Source: NCEH01 sp040049195 (GTDB taxonomy: Bacteria > Pseudomonadota > Alphaproteobacteria > Rhizobiales > Xanthobacteraceae). Taken from it: a DNA stretch of 64,000 bases. Made by a program: the position numbers and the translations under genes. This document shows positions 11,859-19,915 of the stretch, piece after piece. A model generated the notes under the pieces. It saw nothing but the letters and a program-made list of their open reading frames with translations, had not been told where the DNA came from and did no database searches. Position 1 is the stretch's first letter, and every line of letters begins with the position of its first letter. The stretch is from the NCBI RefSeq assembly GCF_040049195.1, contig NZ_JBDZDL010000008.1. One strand, written 5' to 3'.

Positions 11859-13676
11859 TCACCGTCTTCGGGCGGTCTTACTGTCCTTTTTTACTGGCTT
11901 TCCCTTTTTACCGACCTTCGCTTTTCCGTTCCGCGCCTTCGGAGTTTTCCTCGGTTTGCCGCGCACGGCGCTTTCCGTCTCATCGAAGGCGCGGGCCCAG
12001 TTGCGTTCAGGAATGCCGATATCGCTGCGCTTCAAGAGATAATCGAGCCCGCCGACGCGGTACCAGCGATAGCCGTAGCCCTCGAGATAAACACAATGCC
12101 GCCCGCGCTTGTCGGACTCGCTGTGGCTGTTGGCGAGCACGTCCACCAATGAATGGCCCTCCTCGCCCATCTCCACATCCAGCTCGATCTCCAGCGGCGA
12201 GGGGCACAAATTGAGGATGGTCACGACCGAATTGTTGCGCCAGTCGTAACGGATGGCGAGGACAGCGGGATTTCCCGTTTCCAGCATGGAGAAATCGCCC
12301 CAGCCGATTTCCGGCATCTCCGTCCGCATGCGGATCATGCGTTCCATCCAATTCAGGAAGGAATTGGGATCGCGCCGCTGCGCCGCGACGTTCACGTGGG
12401 AATAGCCGTAGGGCCCCTCGCCGATCACCGGGAGGACCGGCGTCTGGCCCTTGGTGAACCCGCCGTTCGGCTCGGTGGACCATTGCATCGGCGTGCGGGC
12501 GCAATTGCGCTCCGGGAGGGAAAGGTCGTCCCCCATGGCGATCTCGTCGCCATAGCGCAGCACCGGCGTTCCCGGCAGCGAGAACATGAGGCAATAGGCC
12601 AGCTCCAGCCGCGAGCGATCGCCCTCGAGCATGGGCGCCAGCCGCCGGCGAATCCCGCGGTCGTAGAGCTGCATGTTCTTTTCGGGACCGAAGGCCGCGA
12701 AGACCTCCGCCTGCTCGGCCTTGCCCAGCCGGCCGAGGTCCAGCTCGTCGTGATTGCGCAGGAATTGGCCCCATTGCGCCGTCGCCGGCCGGCCCTTGGT
12801 GGCCTGCATGGCCTTTTTCAGCGGGGTCGCGTCCGCCGCCGCGAGGGCATAGAAGGACGCTTGGTTGACCTGGAAATTGAACATCATGTGCATGCGGTCG
12901 CCGTCGCGGCCGAAATAGTCGAAATTCACCTCGGGGAGCACATTCGCCTCCGCCAGCACGATGCAATCGCCCTGGCGCCATTGCAGGAATTCGCGGAAGG
13001 TGCGCAGCAGCTCGAAGCGCTCTTTCGGCTTGGTGACGCTGGCCCCCTTCTCCGCGATGACGAACGGCACCGCGTCCATGCGGAAGCCGCTGACGCCGAG
13101 TTCGATCCAAAATCCCATCACCTTCAGGATTTCCGCCACCACCTGCGGATTCTGCGTGTTGAGATCCGGCTGGAAATCGTAGAAGCGATGGAAATAATAG
13201 GCCCCGGCCTGCGCATTGCGGGTCCAGGTGCTTTTCTGCACGCCGGGAAAGACCATGCCTTCGTTGGCATTCTTCGGCTTGGTCTTCGACCAGACGTACC
13301 AGTCGCGATACATGGAATCGGGATCGGCGCACGCCTGCTTGAACCAGGGGTGCTGATCCGAGGTATGGTTGACGACGAGATCGATCAGCACCCGCATGCC
13401 GCGCTGCTTGGCGGCGTGGGTGAATTCCACGAAATCGCCGAGCGTGCCATAGCGCTCGTCGACGCTGTAATAATCGGAGATGTCGTAGCCGTCGTCGCGG
13501 CCGGGGGATTTCTGGAACGGCGCCAGCCACACCGCCGTCACGCCGAGGCCGTGCAGATAATCCAGGCGCCGCATCAGGCCGGGAAAATCGCCCACCCCGT
13601 CGCCGTTGGAATCCATGAAGGTGCTGACGTTGAGGGAATAAAGAACCGCGTTTTTATACCACAGGTCGTTGATCAT
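11859..13676 (-). CDS. GH13 alpha-glucosyl enzyme, trehalose-synthase-like
   Basis: This 605-residue alpha-amylase superfamily protein most resembles maltose alpha-D-glucosyltransferase (TreS), which interconverts maltose and trehalose; an oligo-alpha-glucosidase is the alternative. Family regions are present: VVNHTSDQHPWF (about 110), nucleophile aspartate in GFRMDAVPF (about 200), acid/base glutamate in LAEANVLPE (about 240) and FLRNHDELD (about 308). No maltokinase domain is fused and no other trehalose or glycogen gene is adjacent. The last 40 or so residues are an unusual lysine/arginine-rich tail. The start MINDLWYKNAVLY fits family N-termini. Confidence 0.88.
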   Translation of the reverse strand: MINDLWYKNAVLYSLNVSTFMDSNGDGVGDFPGLMRRLDYLHGLGVTAVWLAPFQKSPGRDDGYDISDYYSVDERYGTLGDFVEFTHAAKQRGMRVLIDLVVNHTSDQHPWFKQACADPDSMYRDWYVWSKTKPKNANEGMVFPGVQKSTWTRNAQAGAYYFHRFYDFQPDLNTQNPQVVAEILKVMGFWIELGVSGFRMDAVPFVIAEKGASVTKPKERFELLRTFREFLQWRQGDCIVLAEANVLPEVNFDYFGRDGDRMHMMFNFQVNQASFYALAAADATPLKKAMQATKGRPATAQWGQFLRNHDELDLGRLGKAEQAEVFAAFGPEKNMQLYDRGIRRRLAPMLEGDRSRLELAYCLMFSLPGTPVLRYGDEIAMGDDLSLPERNCARTPMQWSTEPNGGFTKGQTPVLPVIGEGPYGYSHVNVAAQRRDPNSFLNWMERMIRMRTEMPEIGWGDFSMLETGNPAVLAIRYDWRNNSVVTILNLCPSPLEIELDVEMGEEGHSLVDVLANSHSESDKRGRHCVYLEGYGYRWYRVGGLDYLLKRSDIGIPERNWARAFDETESAVRGKPRKTPKARNGKAKVGKKGKPVKKDSKTARRR

Positions 13677-13970
13677 GGGCGCGCGCTCCGGCGCCCGATG
13701 CGCCACACGGGCAACCGCTTGCGGTGGCGATGGTTCCCGTGCGTCTTCCCGGGGCGGCTGGAAGCCGGTGCGCCGCCCACCATTGCCCTTGCGCCGCGTC
13801 GGTGCTAAGAACGCGCCCTTCTCAAGGACGGCAACGCCGATCCAGCCGACCGGGCCGAGAGCCCGGAGGTCCACGCCCGACAGCGCTGTGCGCCCTCGGG
13901 CGTGTTCTGCGTTGCGCCAGTTCTTGAGAAAAGCCCTTCGGCGATGAGCCGGAGATCACCGGACGGACCC

Positions 13971-15506
13971 ATGTTCGACAGCCTTTCCGACCGCCTCGGC
14001 GGTATACTCGACAAGCTCAAGCGTCGCGGCTCCCTGACCGAGGCCGACGTCGCCGAAGCCATGCGCGAGGTTCGGCGCGCCCTGCTCGAAGCGGACGTGG
14101 CGCTCGATGTGGTGCGCGAATTCACCGACAAGGTGCGGGCCCGCGCCGTCGGCGCGGAAGTCATCAAGTCGGTGACGCCCGGCCAGATGGTGGTCAAGAT
14201 CGTCCATGACGAGCTGGTGGCGGTGCTGGGTTCGGACGCCGATCCGATCGACCTGCACGCCGCCGCGCCCGTACCCATGCTGATGGTCGGCCTCCAGGGC
14301 TCGGGCAAGACCACCACCACCGCCAAGATCGCCAAGCGCCTCACCGAGCGCGGCAAGCGGCGCGTGCTGATGGCCTCCCTCGACACCCGCCGCCCCGCTG
14401 CCATGGAGCAATTGGCGACCCTCGGCACGCAGGTCGGCGTCGCCACCCTACCGATCGTTCCGGGACAGAGCGCGGTGCAGATCGCCAAGCGTGCGATCGA
14501 GGCGGCGAAGTTCGGCAATTACGACGTCGTCATGCTCGACACCGCGGGCCGCGTCACGCTCGACGAAGCGCTGATGGCGGAGGTGGCCGAGGTGAAGGCC
14601 GCCACCAACCCGCACGAGATCCTGCTGGTGGCCGACAGCCTCACCGGCCAGGACGCGGTGAACACCGCCAAGGCCTTCGACGGCCGGGTCGGCATCACCG
14701 GCATTGTCCTGACCCGCGCGGACGGCGACGGGCGCGGCGGCGCGGCGCTCTCCATGCGCGCCGTCACCGGCAAGCCCATCAAGCTGCTCGGCACCGGCGA
14801 AAAGATGGACGCGCTGGAGGATTTCGATCCCCGCCGCGTAGCCGGCCGCATCCTCGGCATGGGCGACGTGGTCGCCCTGGTGGAGAAAGCCGCCGAGAAC
14901 ATCGACATCGAGAAGGCGAAGGCGGTCGCCGAGAAGATGCGCAAGGGCGCATTCGACCTGGAAGACCTGCGCGACCAGCTGGCCCAGATGCAGAAGATGG
15001 GCGGCATGACGGGCGTGCTCGGCATGCTGCCCGGCATCGCCAAGGTGAAGAACCAGATCGCCTCGGCCAATCTGGACGACAAGGTCTTTAAGCGGCAGAC
15101 CGCCATCATCAATTCCATGACCCGCCAGGAGCGACGCAACCCGAAGGTGCTCGACGCCTCGCGCAAGCGCCGCGTCGCGGCCGGCTCCGGCACCAAGGTG
15201 GAGGAGATCAACCGCCTGCTGAAGATGCACCGCCAGATGGCCGACATGATGAAGGCCATGGGCGGCGCGGCCGGAAAGCGCGGCCCCATGGCGGGCCTCG
15301 CCAGCATGTTCGGCATCGGCGGCGGCGGTCCCTCGCCGGAAATGCTTCAGCAGATGGCAGAAAAGATGCCGGGTGGCATGCCCGGCGCCGGCAGCGGCGG
15401 TCTCCCGCCGAACTTTCCGGGCCTGGGCGGCGGCCTTCCGGCCAAATTCCCCGGCCTGCCCAAGGGTCCCGGTCTGCCGGGCCTCGGGGGGCCGAAGAAG
15501 AAATAG
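13971..15506 (+). CDS. ffh: Signal recognition particle protein Ffh
   Basis: This 511-residue GTPase binds 4.5S RNA and signal sequences and delivers membrane proteins to FtsY. It has the N domain (about 1-85), the G domain with GLQGSGKTTT (about 106) and DTAGR (about 188), and a methionine-rich M domain (about 300-440). It ends in a glycine/proline/methionine-rich tail (about 445-511) longer than in E. coli, a common alphaproteobacterial trait. The G4 element reads LTRAD instead of the usual TKLD. The start MFDSLSDRLG follows GGACGGACCC and matches family N-termini. It opens the ffh-rpsP-rimM-trmD-rplS block. Confidence 0.97.
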   Translation: MFDSLSDRLGGILDKLKRRGSLTEADVAEAMREVRRALLEADVALDVVREFTDKVRARAVGAEVIKSVTPGQMVVKIVHDELVAVLGSDADPIDLHAAAPVPMLMVGLQGSGKTTTTAKIAKRLTERGKRRVLMASLDTRRPAAMEQLATLGTQVGVATLPIVPGQSAVQIAKRAIEAAKFGNYDVVMLDTAGRVTLDEALMAEVAEVKAATNPHEILLVADSLTGQDAVNTAKAFDGRVGITGIVLTRADGDGRGGAALSMRAVTGKPIKLLGTGEKMDALEDFDPRRVAGRILGMGDVVALVEKAAENIDIEKAKAVAEKMRKGAFDLEDLRDQLAQMQKMGGMTGVLGMLPGIAKVKNQIASANLDDKVFKRQTAIINSMTRQERRNPKVLDASRKRRVAAGSGTKVEEINRLLKMHRQMADMMKAMGGAAGKRGPMAGLASMFGIGGGGPSPEMLQQMAEKMPGGMPGAGSGGLPPNFPGLGGGLPAKFPGLPKGPGLPGLGGPKKK

Positions 15507-15612
15507 CGTTTCACCCCTTCTCGCCGCCCCCGCCTCGGATGCTCGGGGCACGGCACGCGGCGATGGAAAATACCGACGAACCCAAAGATAGAGTTTTGAA
15601 AGGAAGACCAAA

Positions 15613-15996
15613 ATGTCCCTGAAGATCCGGCTCGCCCGCGGCGGCGCCAAGAAGCGGCCCTATTATCGCATCGTGATCGCCGACGCCCGCTCGCCGCGTG
15701 ATGGCCGCTTCATCGAGAAGATCGGCACCTTCAACCCGCTTCTCGCCAAGGATTCGGCCGAACGCGTCGTGCTCGACGTGGAGAAGGCCAAGGCCTGGCT
15801 CGAAAAGGGCGCCCAGCCGACCGACCGCGTGGCCCGTTTCCTCGATGCCCAGGGCCTGCTCAAGCGCGAAGCCCGGTCTAACCCCAAGAAGGGCGAGCCC
15901 GGCAAGAAGGCCCAGGAGCGCGCCGCCGAGCGTGCCAAGGCCGCCGAAGCCGCGGCTGCCGCCGCTGCCGCCGGCACGGAAGCCTCCGCCGAGTGA
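15613..15996 (+). CDS. rpsP: 30S ribosomal protein S16
   Basis: This 127-residue ribosomal protein assembles early onto 16S rRNA. The conserved core (MSLKIRLARGGAKKRPYYRI to about 80) is intact. The C-terminal extension of about 45 residues is rich in lysine and alanine, as usual in alphaproteobacteria. A strong ribosome binding site (GAAAGGAAGACCAAA) precedes the ATG. It follows ffh by about 105 bases. Confidence 0.98.
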   Translation: MSLKIRLARGGAKKRPYYRIVIADARSPRDGRFIEKIGTFNPLLAKDSAERVVLDVEKAKAWLEKGAQPTDRVARFLDAQGLLKREARSNPKKGEPGKKAQERAAERAKAAEAAAAAAAAGTEASAE

Positions 15997-16040
15997 GGCT
16001 TTGCGCCGGCCCCCGCGTCCGGCGCCCTGACGACCCGGCA

Positions 16041-16067
16041 GGGCGCTTCCCCCTCTTGGAAGCGCCC
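16041..16067 (+). terminator. Stem-loop between rpsP and rimM
   Basis: GGGCGCTTCC (16041-16050) pairs perfectly with GGAAGCGCCC (16058-16067) around a seven-base loop. A pyrimidine-rich stretch containing CTTTCTT follows, but there is no pure T run. It may act as a partial terminator that lowers rimM-trmD relative to the highly expressed rpsP, or it may protect the 3' end of rpsP mRNA. Confidence 0.45.
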
Positions 16068-16114
16068 CCGCCTTTCTTCGCCCGGACCGCCCGGCGACCT
16101 GGCAGAAGCATTCC

Positions 16115-16657
16115 ATGACCGACCAAATCCTGATCGCCCGCATCGGCGCGCCCCATGGCGTGAGAGGCGAGGTGCGCCTGTTCGCGTTCGGCGAGGATCC
16201 CCTTGCCCTGCGGCGCTACAAGCTGTCCACCGCCGGCGGCAAACGCGTCCGCATCCTGTCCCTGCGCGAGGCGAAGGATCATTTCGTCGCCCGCATCGAC
16301 GGCGTCGCCGACCGCACCGCCGCCGAAGCCCTGACCAATACCGACCTGTTCGTCGCCCGCGCCGACCTGCCGGCGCCGGAGGAGGACGCCTTCTATCATG
16401 CGGATCTCATCGGCCTTGCGGTGGAAGACGAGGCCGGCACGCACCTCGGCACGGTGACCGCGCTGCACGATTTCGGCGCCGGCGACATTCTCGAATATTT
16501 GCCCGAGGGCGGCGGCAAGACCCGCCTCGTGCCCTTCACCAAGGCCGCCGTGCCGGTGGTGGACCTTGCCGCCCGGCGGGTCGTGGTGGTGGAGGACACC
16601 GAGGAGGAAGCACCGCCGGAAGGCGCCAGCGACGATGTCGAGGAAGGCGAGGAATAG
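16115..16657 (+). CDS. rimM: Ribosome maturation factor RimM
   Basis: This 180-residue factor helps 30S head assembly and binds S19. The N-terminal RimM domain begins with ILIARIGAPHGVRGEVRL (about 4-21). The C-terminal PRC-barrel domain contains EYLPEGGGKTRLVPFT (about 127-142) and is followed by an acidic tail of about 25 residues. It sits between rpsP and trmD, its usual location. The ribosome binding site is weak. Confidence 0.96.
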   Translation: MTDQILIARIGAPHGVRGEVRLFAFGEDPLALRRYKLSTAGGKRVRILSLREAKDHFVARIDGVADRTAAEALTNTDLFVARADLPAPEEDAFYHADLIGLAVEDEAGTHLGTVTALHDFGAGDILEYLPEGGGKTRLVPFTKAAVPVVDLAARRVVVVEDTEEEAPPEGASDDVEEGEE

Positions 16658-16702
16658 GCAGCGCCATTTGACGCCGCGGCCGCCCTCCCCCATCACAGCG
16701 CC

Positions 16703-17404
16703 ATGATGTTTCGCGCCAGCATCCTCACTCTCTATCCGGAAATGTTTCCCGGCCCCCTCGGCCATGCGCTGGCCGGCAAGGCGCTGGCGGCGGGCCTGTG
16801 GGCGATGGAGGCGGTGCAAATCCGCGATCATGCCTACGACAAGCACCGCTCGGTGGACGATACCCCGGCCGGCGGCGGACCGGGCATGGTGATGCGCGCC
16901 GATGTGCTCGCCGCCGCCATCGATGCGGTCTCGCCCGAAGGCGATCCGCGCCCGCGCCTGCTCATGACACCGCGCGGCCGCCCGCTGACCCAGGCCCGGG
17001 TGCGCGACCTCTCGGCGGGGCCGGGCGCGGTGATCCTGTGTGGGCGCTTCGAAGGGGTGGACGAGCGCGTGATCGCCGCGCGCGGCCTGGAGGAGATCTG
17101 CGTCGGCGACGTGGTGCTTTCGGGCGGGGAAAGCGCGGCGCTGCTGCTGCTCGATGCCTGCGTGCGGCTCATTCCCGGCGTCATGGGCAAGATCGAGAGC
17201 GGGACGGACGAGAGCTTCTCCGCCGGCCTGCTGGAATATCCCCAATACACGCGGCCGCAGATGTTCGAGGGTGCGGCCATCCCCGAAGTGCTCACCAGCG
17301 GCGATCACGCCCGCATTCGCGCCTGGCGCCGGGCACAGGCGGTGAAGGCGACGCGCGAGCGCCGGCCCGACCTGCTCGGCCCGGACGATCAGGACGGGAT
17401 GTGA
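16703..17404 (+). CDS. trmD: tRNA (guanine37-N1)-methyltransferase
   Basis: This 233-residue SPOUT methyltransferase makes m1G37 in tRNA and so prevents frameshifting. It shows the family N-terminus (FRASILTLYPEMFPGPLG), the catalytic-loop region DDTPAGGGPGMVM (about 52-64) and the knot segment ILCGRFEGVDERVI (about 111-124). Two adjacent ATG codons start it; either would serve. Length is normal. It follows rimM by 45 bases. Confidence 0.97.
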   Translation: MMFRASILTLYPEMFPGPLGHALAGKALAAGLWAMEAVQIRDHAYDKHRSVDDTPAGGGPGMVMRADVLAAAIDAVSPEGDPRPRLLMTPRGRPLTQARVRDLSAGPGAVILCGRFEGVDERVIAARGLEEICVGDVVLSGGESAALLLLDACVRLIPGVMGKIESGTDESFSAGLLEYPQYTRPQMFEGAAIPEVLTSGDHARIRAWRRAQAVKATRERRPDLLGPDDQDGM

Positions 17405-17581
17405 CCCGCCGGCCTATCGGCGCTGCCCGTATGACACGGGCATGAACAAAGGGCATGACAGGCGCAGCGTTCTGCGGTATAGCCCCGCCGTCCCCCTAAT
17501 TTAAAACGACACGATGTGGCGCCGGGGCAACCCAGTCCTCGGGCTGGCGGCGTATGGCGACCGCATGAAAGTTGGTGACAC

Positions 17582-17983
17582 ATGAACATCATTCAGACCC
17601 TCGAAGCAGAACAGGCCGCCCGCCTCGCTGAAAAGCGGCCCACCCCGGACTTCCAGCCCGGCGATACCGTGATCGTCAATGTGAAGGTCGTGGAAGGCGA
17701 GCGCACCCGCGTGCAGGCCTATGAAGGCGTCGTGATCGCCCGCAACGGCGGCGGCCTCAACGAGAGCTTCACCGTCCGCAAGATTTCCTACGGCGAAGGC
17801 GTGGAACGCGTGTTCCCGGTCTATTCGCCGCTGATCGATTCCATCAAGCTGGTGCGCCGGGGCAAGGTGCGCCGCGCGAAGCTCTATTATCTGCGCGACC
17901 GCCGCGGCAAGTCCGCCCGTATCGCCGAGCGCACCGATCGCCGCGACGAGAGCGGCAAGAAGATCAAGTCCGCTTCGAAGTGA
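17582..17983 (+). CDS. rplS: 50S ribosomal protein L19
   Basis: This 133-residue ribosomal protein sits at the 30S/50S interface. The conserved segments (PDFQPGDTVIVNVKVVEGER, RVQAYEGVVIA, RKISYGEGVERVFP, YYLRDRRGKSARI) are all present. A gap of 177 bases to trmD contains the small hairpin GCCCGT-ATGAC-ACGGGC at 17424-17440 and an AT-rich CTAATTTAAAA, so rplS may also have its own promoter. A strong terminator follows. Confidence 0.98.
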   Translation: MNIIQTLEAEQAARLAEKRPTPDFQPGDTVIVNVKVVEGERTRVQAYEGVVIARNGGGLNESFTVRKISYGEGVERVFPVYSPLIDSIKLVRRGKVRRAKLYYLRDRRGKSARIAERTDRRDESGKKIKSASK

Positions 17984-18020
17984 GACCTCGCCGAGCCTGA
18001 GGGTTCGGTGCGCTTTTCAA

Positions 18021-18050
18021 CGCCGTCGGGTTCGCCCGGCGGCGTTTTTT
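18021..18050 (+). terminator. Intrinsic terminator after rplS
   Basis: CGCCGTCGGG (18021-18030) pairs with CCCGGCGGCG (18035-18044) around a TTCG tetraloop, with one G-T pair, followed by six T. This is a textbook terminator closing the ffh-rplS block. Confidence 0.93.
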
Positions 18051-18115
18051 ATTGCCGCCGCGCCGGTACCGCGAAGCGATGCCGCGCGGCGCGCTTCTGC
18101 GCTAGGATCGCCGGC

Positions 18116-18937
18116 ATGAAATGCTTGGCGCTCATCCCGCTTGCCCTGGCTTTGCTCACCGCGCCGCTGGCGGCGCAGCCGCTGGGCCGGTGCGGCGGCG
18201 ATACCGCCACACGCCAGGACGGTGCCGCCCACGTGAGCGTGGCCGATCTGGCGGTGAACGGGGAAGCGCAGCGCCTCGTCCTGCTGTCGCCGCCCACGCC
18301 CCGTGCCACCCTCCTGATGCTCCCCGGAGGCGCCGGAAAGATAGGCATCCGGTGCGACGGCACGTTCGCGCATCCGGCAAACTTCCTCGTGCGCACCCGC
18401 GCGCTCTGGCTCTCACGCGGATATGCCGTCCTCATTCCCGACGCCGCCGGCAACCGCACCCTACGCGGGCGGCGCAGCACCCCGGCCTATGCGCAGACCG
18501 TGCGCGCGTTGGCCGCCTTCGCCAAGGAGCATGCCGGCGGGCCGGTGATCCTCATGGGAACGAGCCAGGGCTCCATCGCCGCGATGAACGCGGCGGCCCA
18601 TCTGCGGGATGGGGAAATCGCCGGGCTGGTCCTCACGGAATCGGTCTCGCGCCTCGGCGGCAGCGGGGAAACCGTGTTCGACGCCCATCCCAAGCAGGTC
18701 GATGTGCCCGTTCTGGTGGTCGCCAACACCGACGATGCCTGTTTCGTCGCCCCGCCGCAGGACGCCCCGAAGATCGTCGCGGGGCTCACGCACGCGCCGT
18801 CCGTGCATTTGCTGAACGTCTCGGGCGGGGTGCTGAAGAGCAAGCCCTGTGGCTCGCTCTCCCCGCACGGCTATTACCGGATCGAGGACACCACGGTCGC
18901 GGCGATCGCGGCGTGGATCGATGCCCATCTGAAATAA
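18116..18937 (+). CDS. Secreted alpha/beta hydrolase
   Basis: This 273-residue protein has a Sec signal peptide (KCLALIPLALALLTAPLAA) and an alpha/beta-hydrolase fold. The nucleophile serine is in the elbow GTSQGS (about 145-150), and a candidate acid is in VANTDDACFV. A late histidine occurs in the SPHGYYRIED segment (about 250). It probably acts on an ester in the periplasm; the substrate is unknown. Four mature cysteines could form disulfides. The start was chosen for the signal peptide. It converges on the glycosyltransferase pair that follows. Confidence 0.78.
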   Translation: MKCLALIPLALALLTAPLAAQPLGRCGGDTATRQDGAAHVSVADLAVNGEAQRLVLLSPPTPRATLLMLPGGAGKIGIRCDGTFAHPANFLVRTRALWLSRGYAVLIPDAAGNRTLRGRRSTPAYAQTVRALAAFAKEHAGGPVILMGTSQGSIAAMNAAAHLRDGEIAGLVLTESVSRLGGSGETVFDAHPKQVDVPVLVVANTDDACFVAPPQDAPKIVAGLTHAPSVHLLNVSGGVLKSKPCGSLSPHGYYRIEDTTVAAIAAWIDAHLK

Positions 18938-18944
18938 ACCGGCC

Positions 18945-19850
18945 TCAGGTGGCGGCGCTTTCCAGCAGGCGCCCGAGAAGGCCGTCGGGGTCCGCGTCGA
19001 AGGCACCGCGCACGCGCGCAAGCGCCGCGGCGCCGCCACCGCGATGGCCCGCGCCGCCCACGTGCAGCCATGTGTCGGTCAGCAGATATGGCTCGCGGCC
19101 GCCCACCTCGTTTGGCAGATACACCTCGCGCGTCTGCGCATGGCGGATGCGCTCCAGCGGCATCCGCCGATACAGGCGATGCCAGTTCTGCCCGCCGGTA
19201 TCGAGGGTCAGAGGCGTGTCGGTGCCGAAATCCAGCGCCATCGCGGCGGTGGCGGCATAATCGAAAACGCTGTAGCCGGGCCACAGGAACCAACAGCCGA
19301 ACCGCTCCCCGTGCCGCACCATGCCGTAGGCGGGCTGAGCGGCGACGCGGGTTGCGAAATCGTCCATGGCGAGCGGCACGAGGTCATGGTCCAGCAGCGC
19401 GAACACCTTGGGCGCGGCGGGCCGGATGAGGTTGTGATAGATCCAGTTCAAAGCCACCGCGTGGCTGCGCGAGCCGTTCGAGCTGAATTGCCCCAGTGGG
19501 GCGCGGGGCAGCGGGCAATAGATGTGGCCGCGCTGGGCGCACAAGGCGGCGATGCGCGCGCGGGCCTCCGCATTGTTGGAATTGTCGCACACCACCAGCG
19601 GCGTTCCCGGCAGGAAATGCGCCATCGCCTCGGACAGCAGCGCGATGGCTTCCGGCAGGTTGAAGGCGATGGTGAAGGCCAGCGTGCCGCCGCGATGCGC
19701 GGCAAGGGCATGCTGCACCTCGTCCTGGCCGGGCGCGCGGAACCGGCGGTAGACGAGATCCACGAGAATGTTGCGCCCCCGCCGGGCGCCATGCGCCAGC
19801 GGTGCGGCCCGCATCCATTCCTGTGGTGAATAATGCCTCAACGCGCGCAT
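18945..19850 (-). CDS. Glycosyltransferase-like protein (GT-A type)
   Basis: This 301-residue soluble protein looks like a family 2-type (GT-A) nucleotide-sugar transferase. A beta-alpha start (LAFTIAFNLPEAIALL), the segment TPLVVCDNSNN (about 82-92) and an acidic metal-binding-like triplet in FALLDHDLVPL (about 152-162) support this. I cannot name donor or acceptor. It lies 65 bases downstream of the membrane glycosyltransferase gene on the same strand, so both may build the same surface glycan or lipid. Confidence 0.62.
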   Translation of the reverse strand: MRALRHYSPQEWMRAAPLAHGARRGRNILVDLVYRRFRAPGQDEVQHALAAHRGGTLAFTIAFNLPEAIALLSEAMAHFLPGTPLVVCDNSNNAEARARIAALCAQRGHIYCPLPRAPLGQFSSNGSRSHAVALNWIYHNLIRPAAPKVFALLDHDLVPLAMDDFATRVAAQPAYGMVRHGERFGCWFLWPGYSVFDYAATAAMALDFGTDTPLTLDTGGQNWHRLYRRMPLERIRHAQTREVYLPNEVGGREPYLLTDTWLHVGGAGHRGGGAAALARVRGAFDADPDGLLGRLLESAAT

Positions 19851-19915
19851 GGGATCGCGTTTTCGCGGGCGAGCCGCCCGCCGTCAAGGCGCCGTTTGTA
19901 AGCAAATGTCACTGG

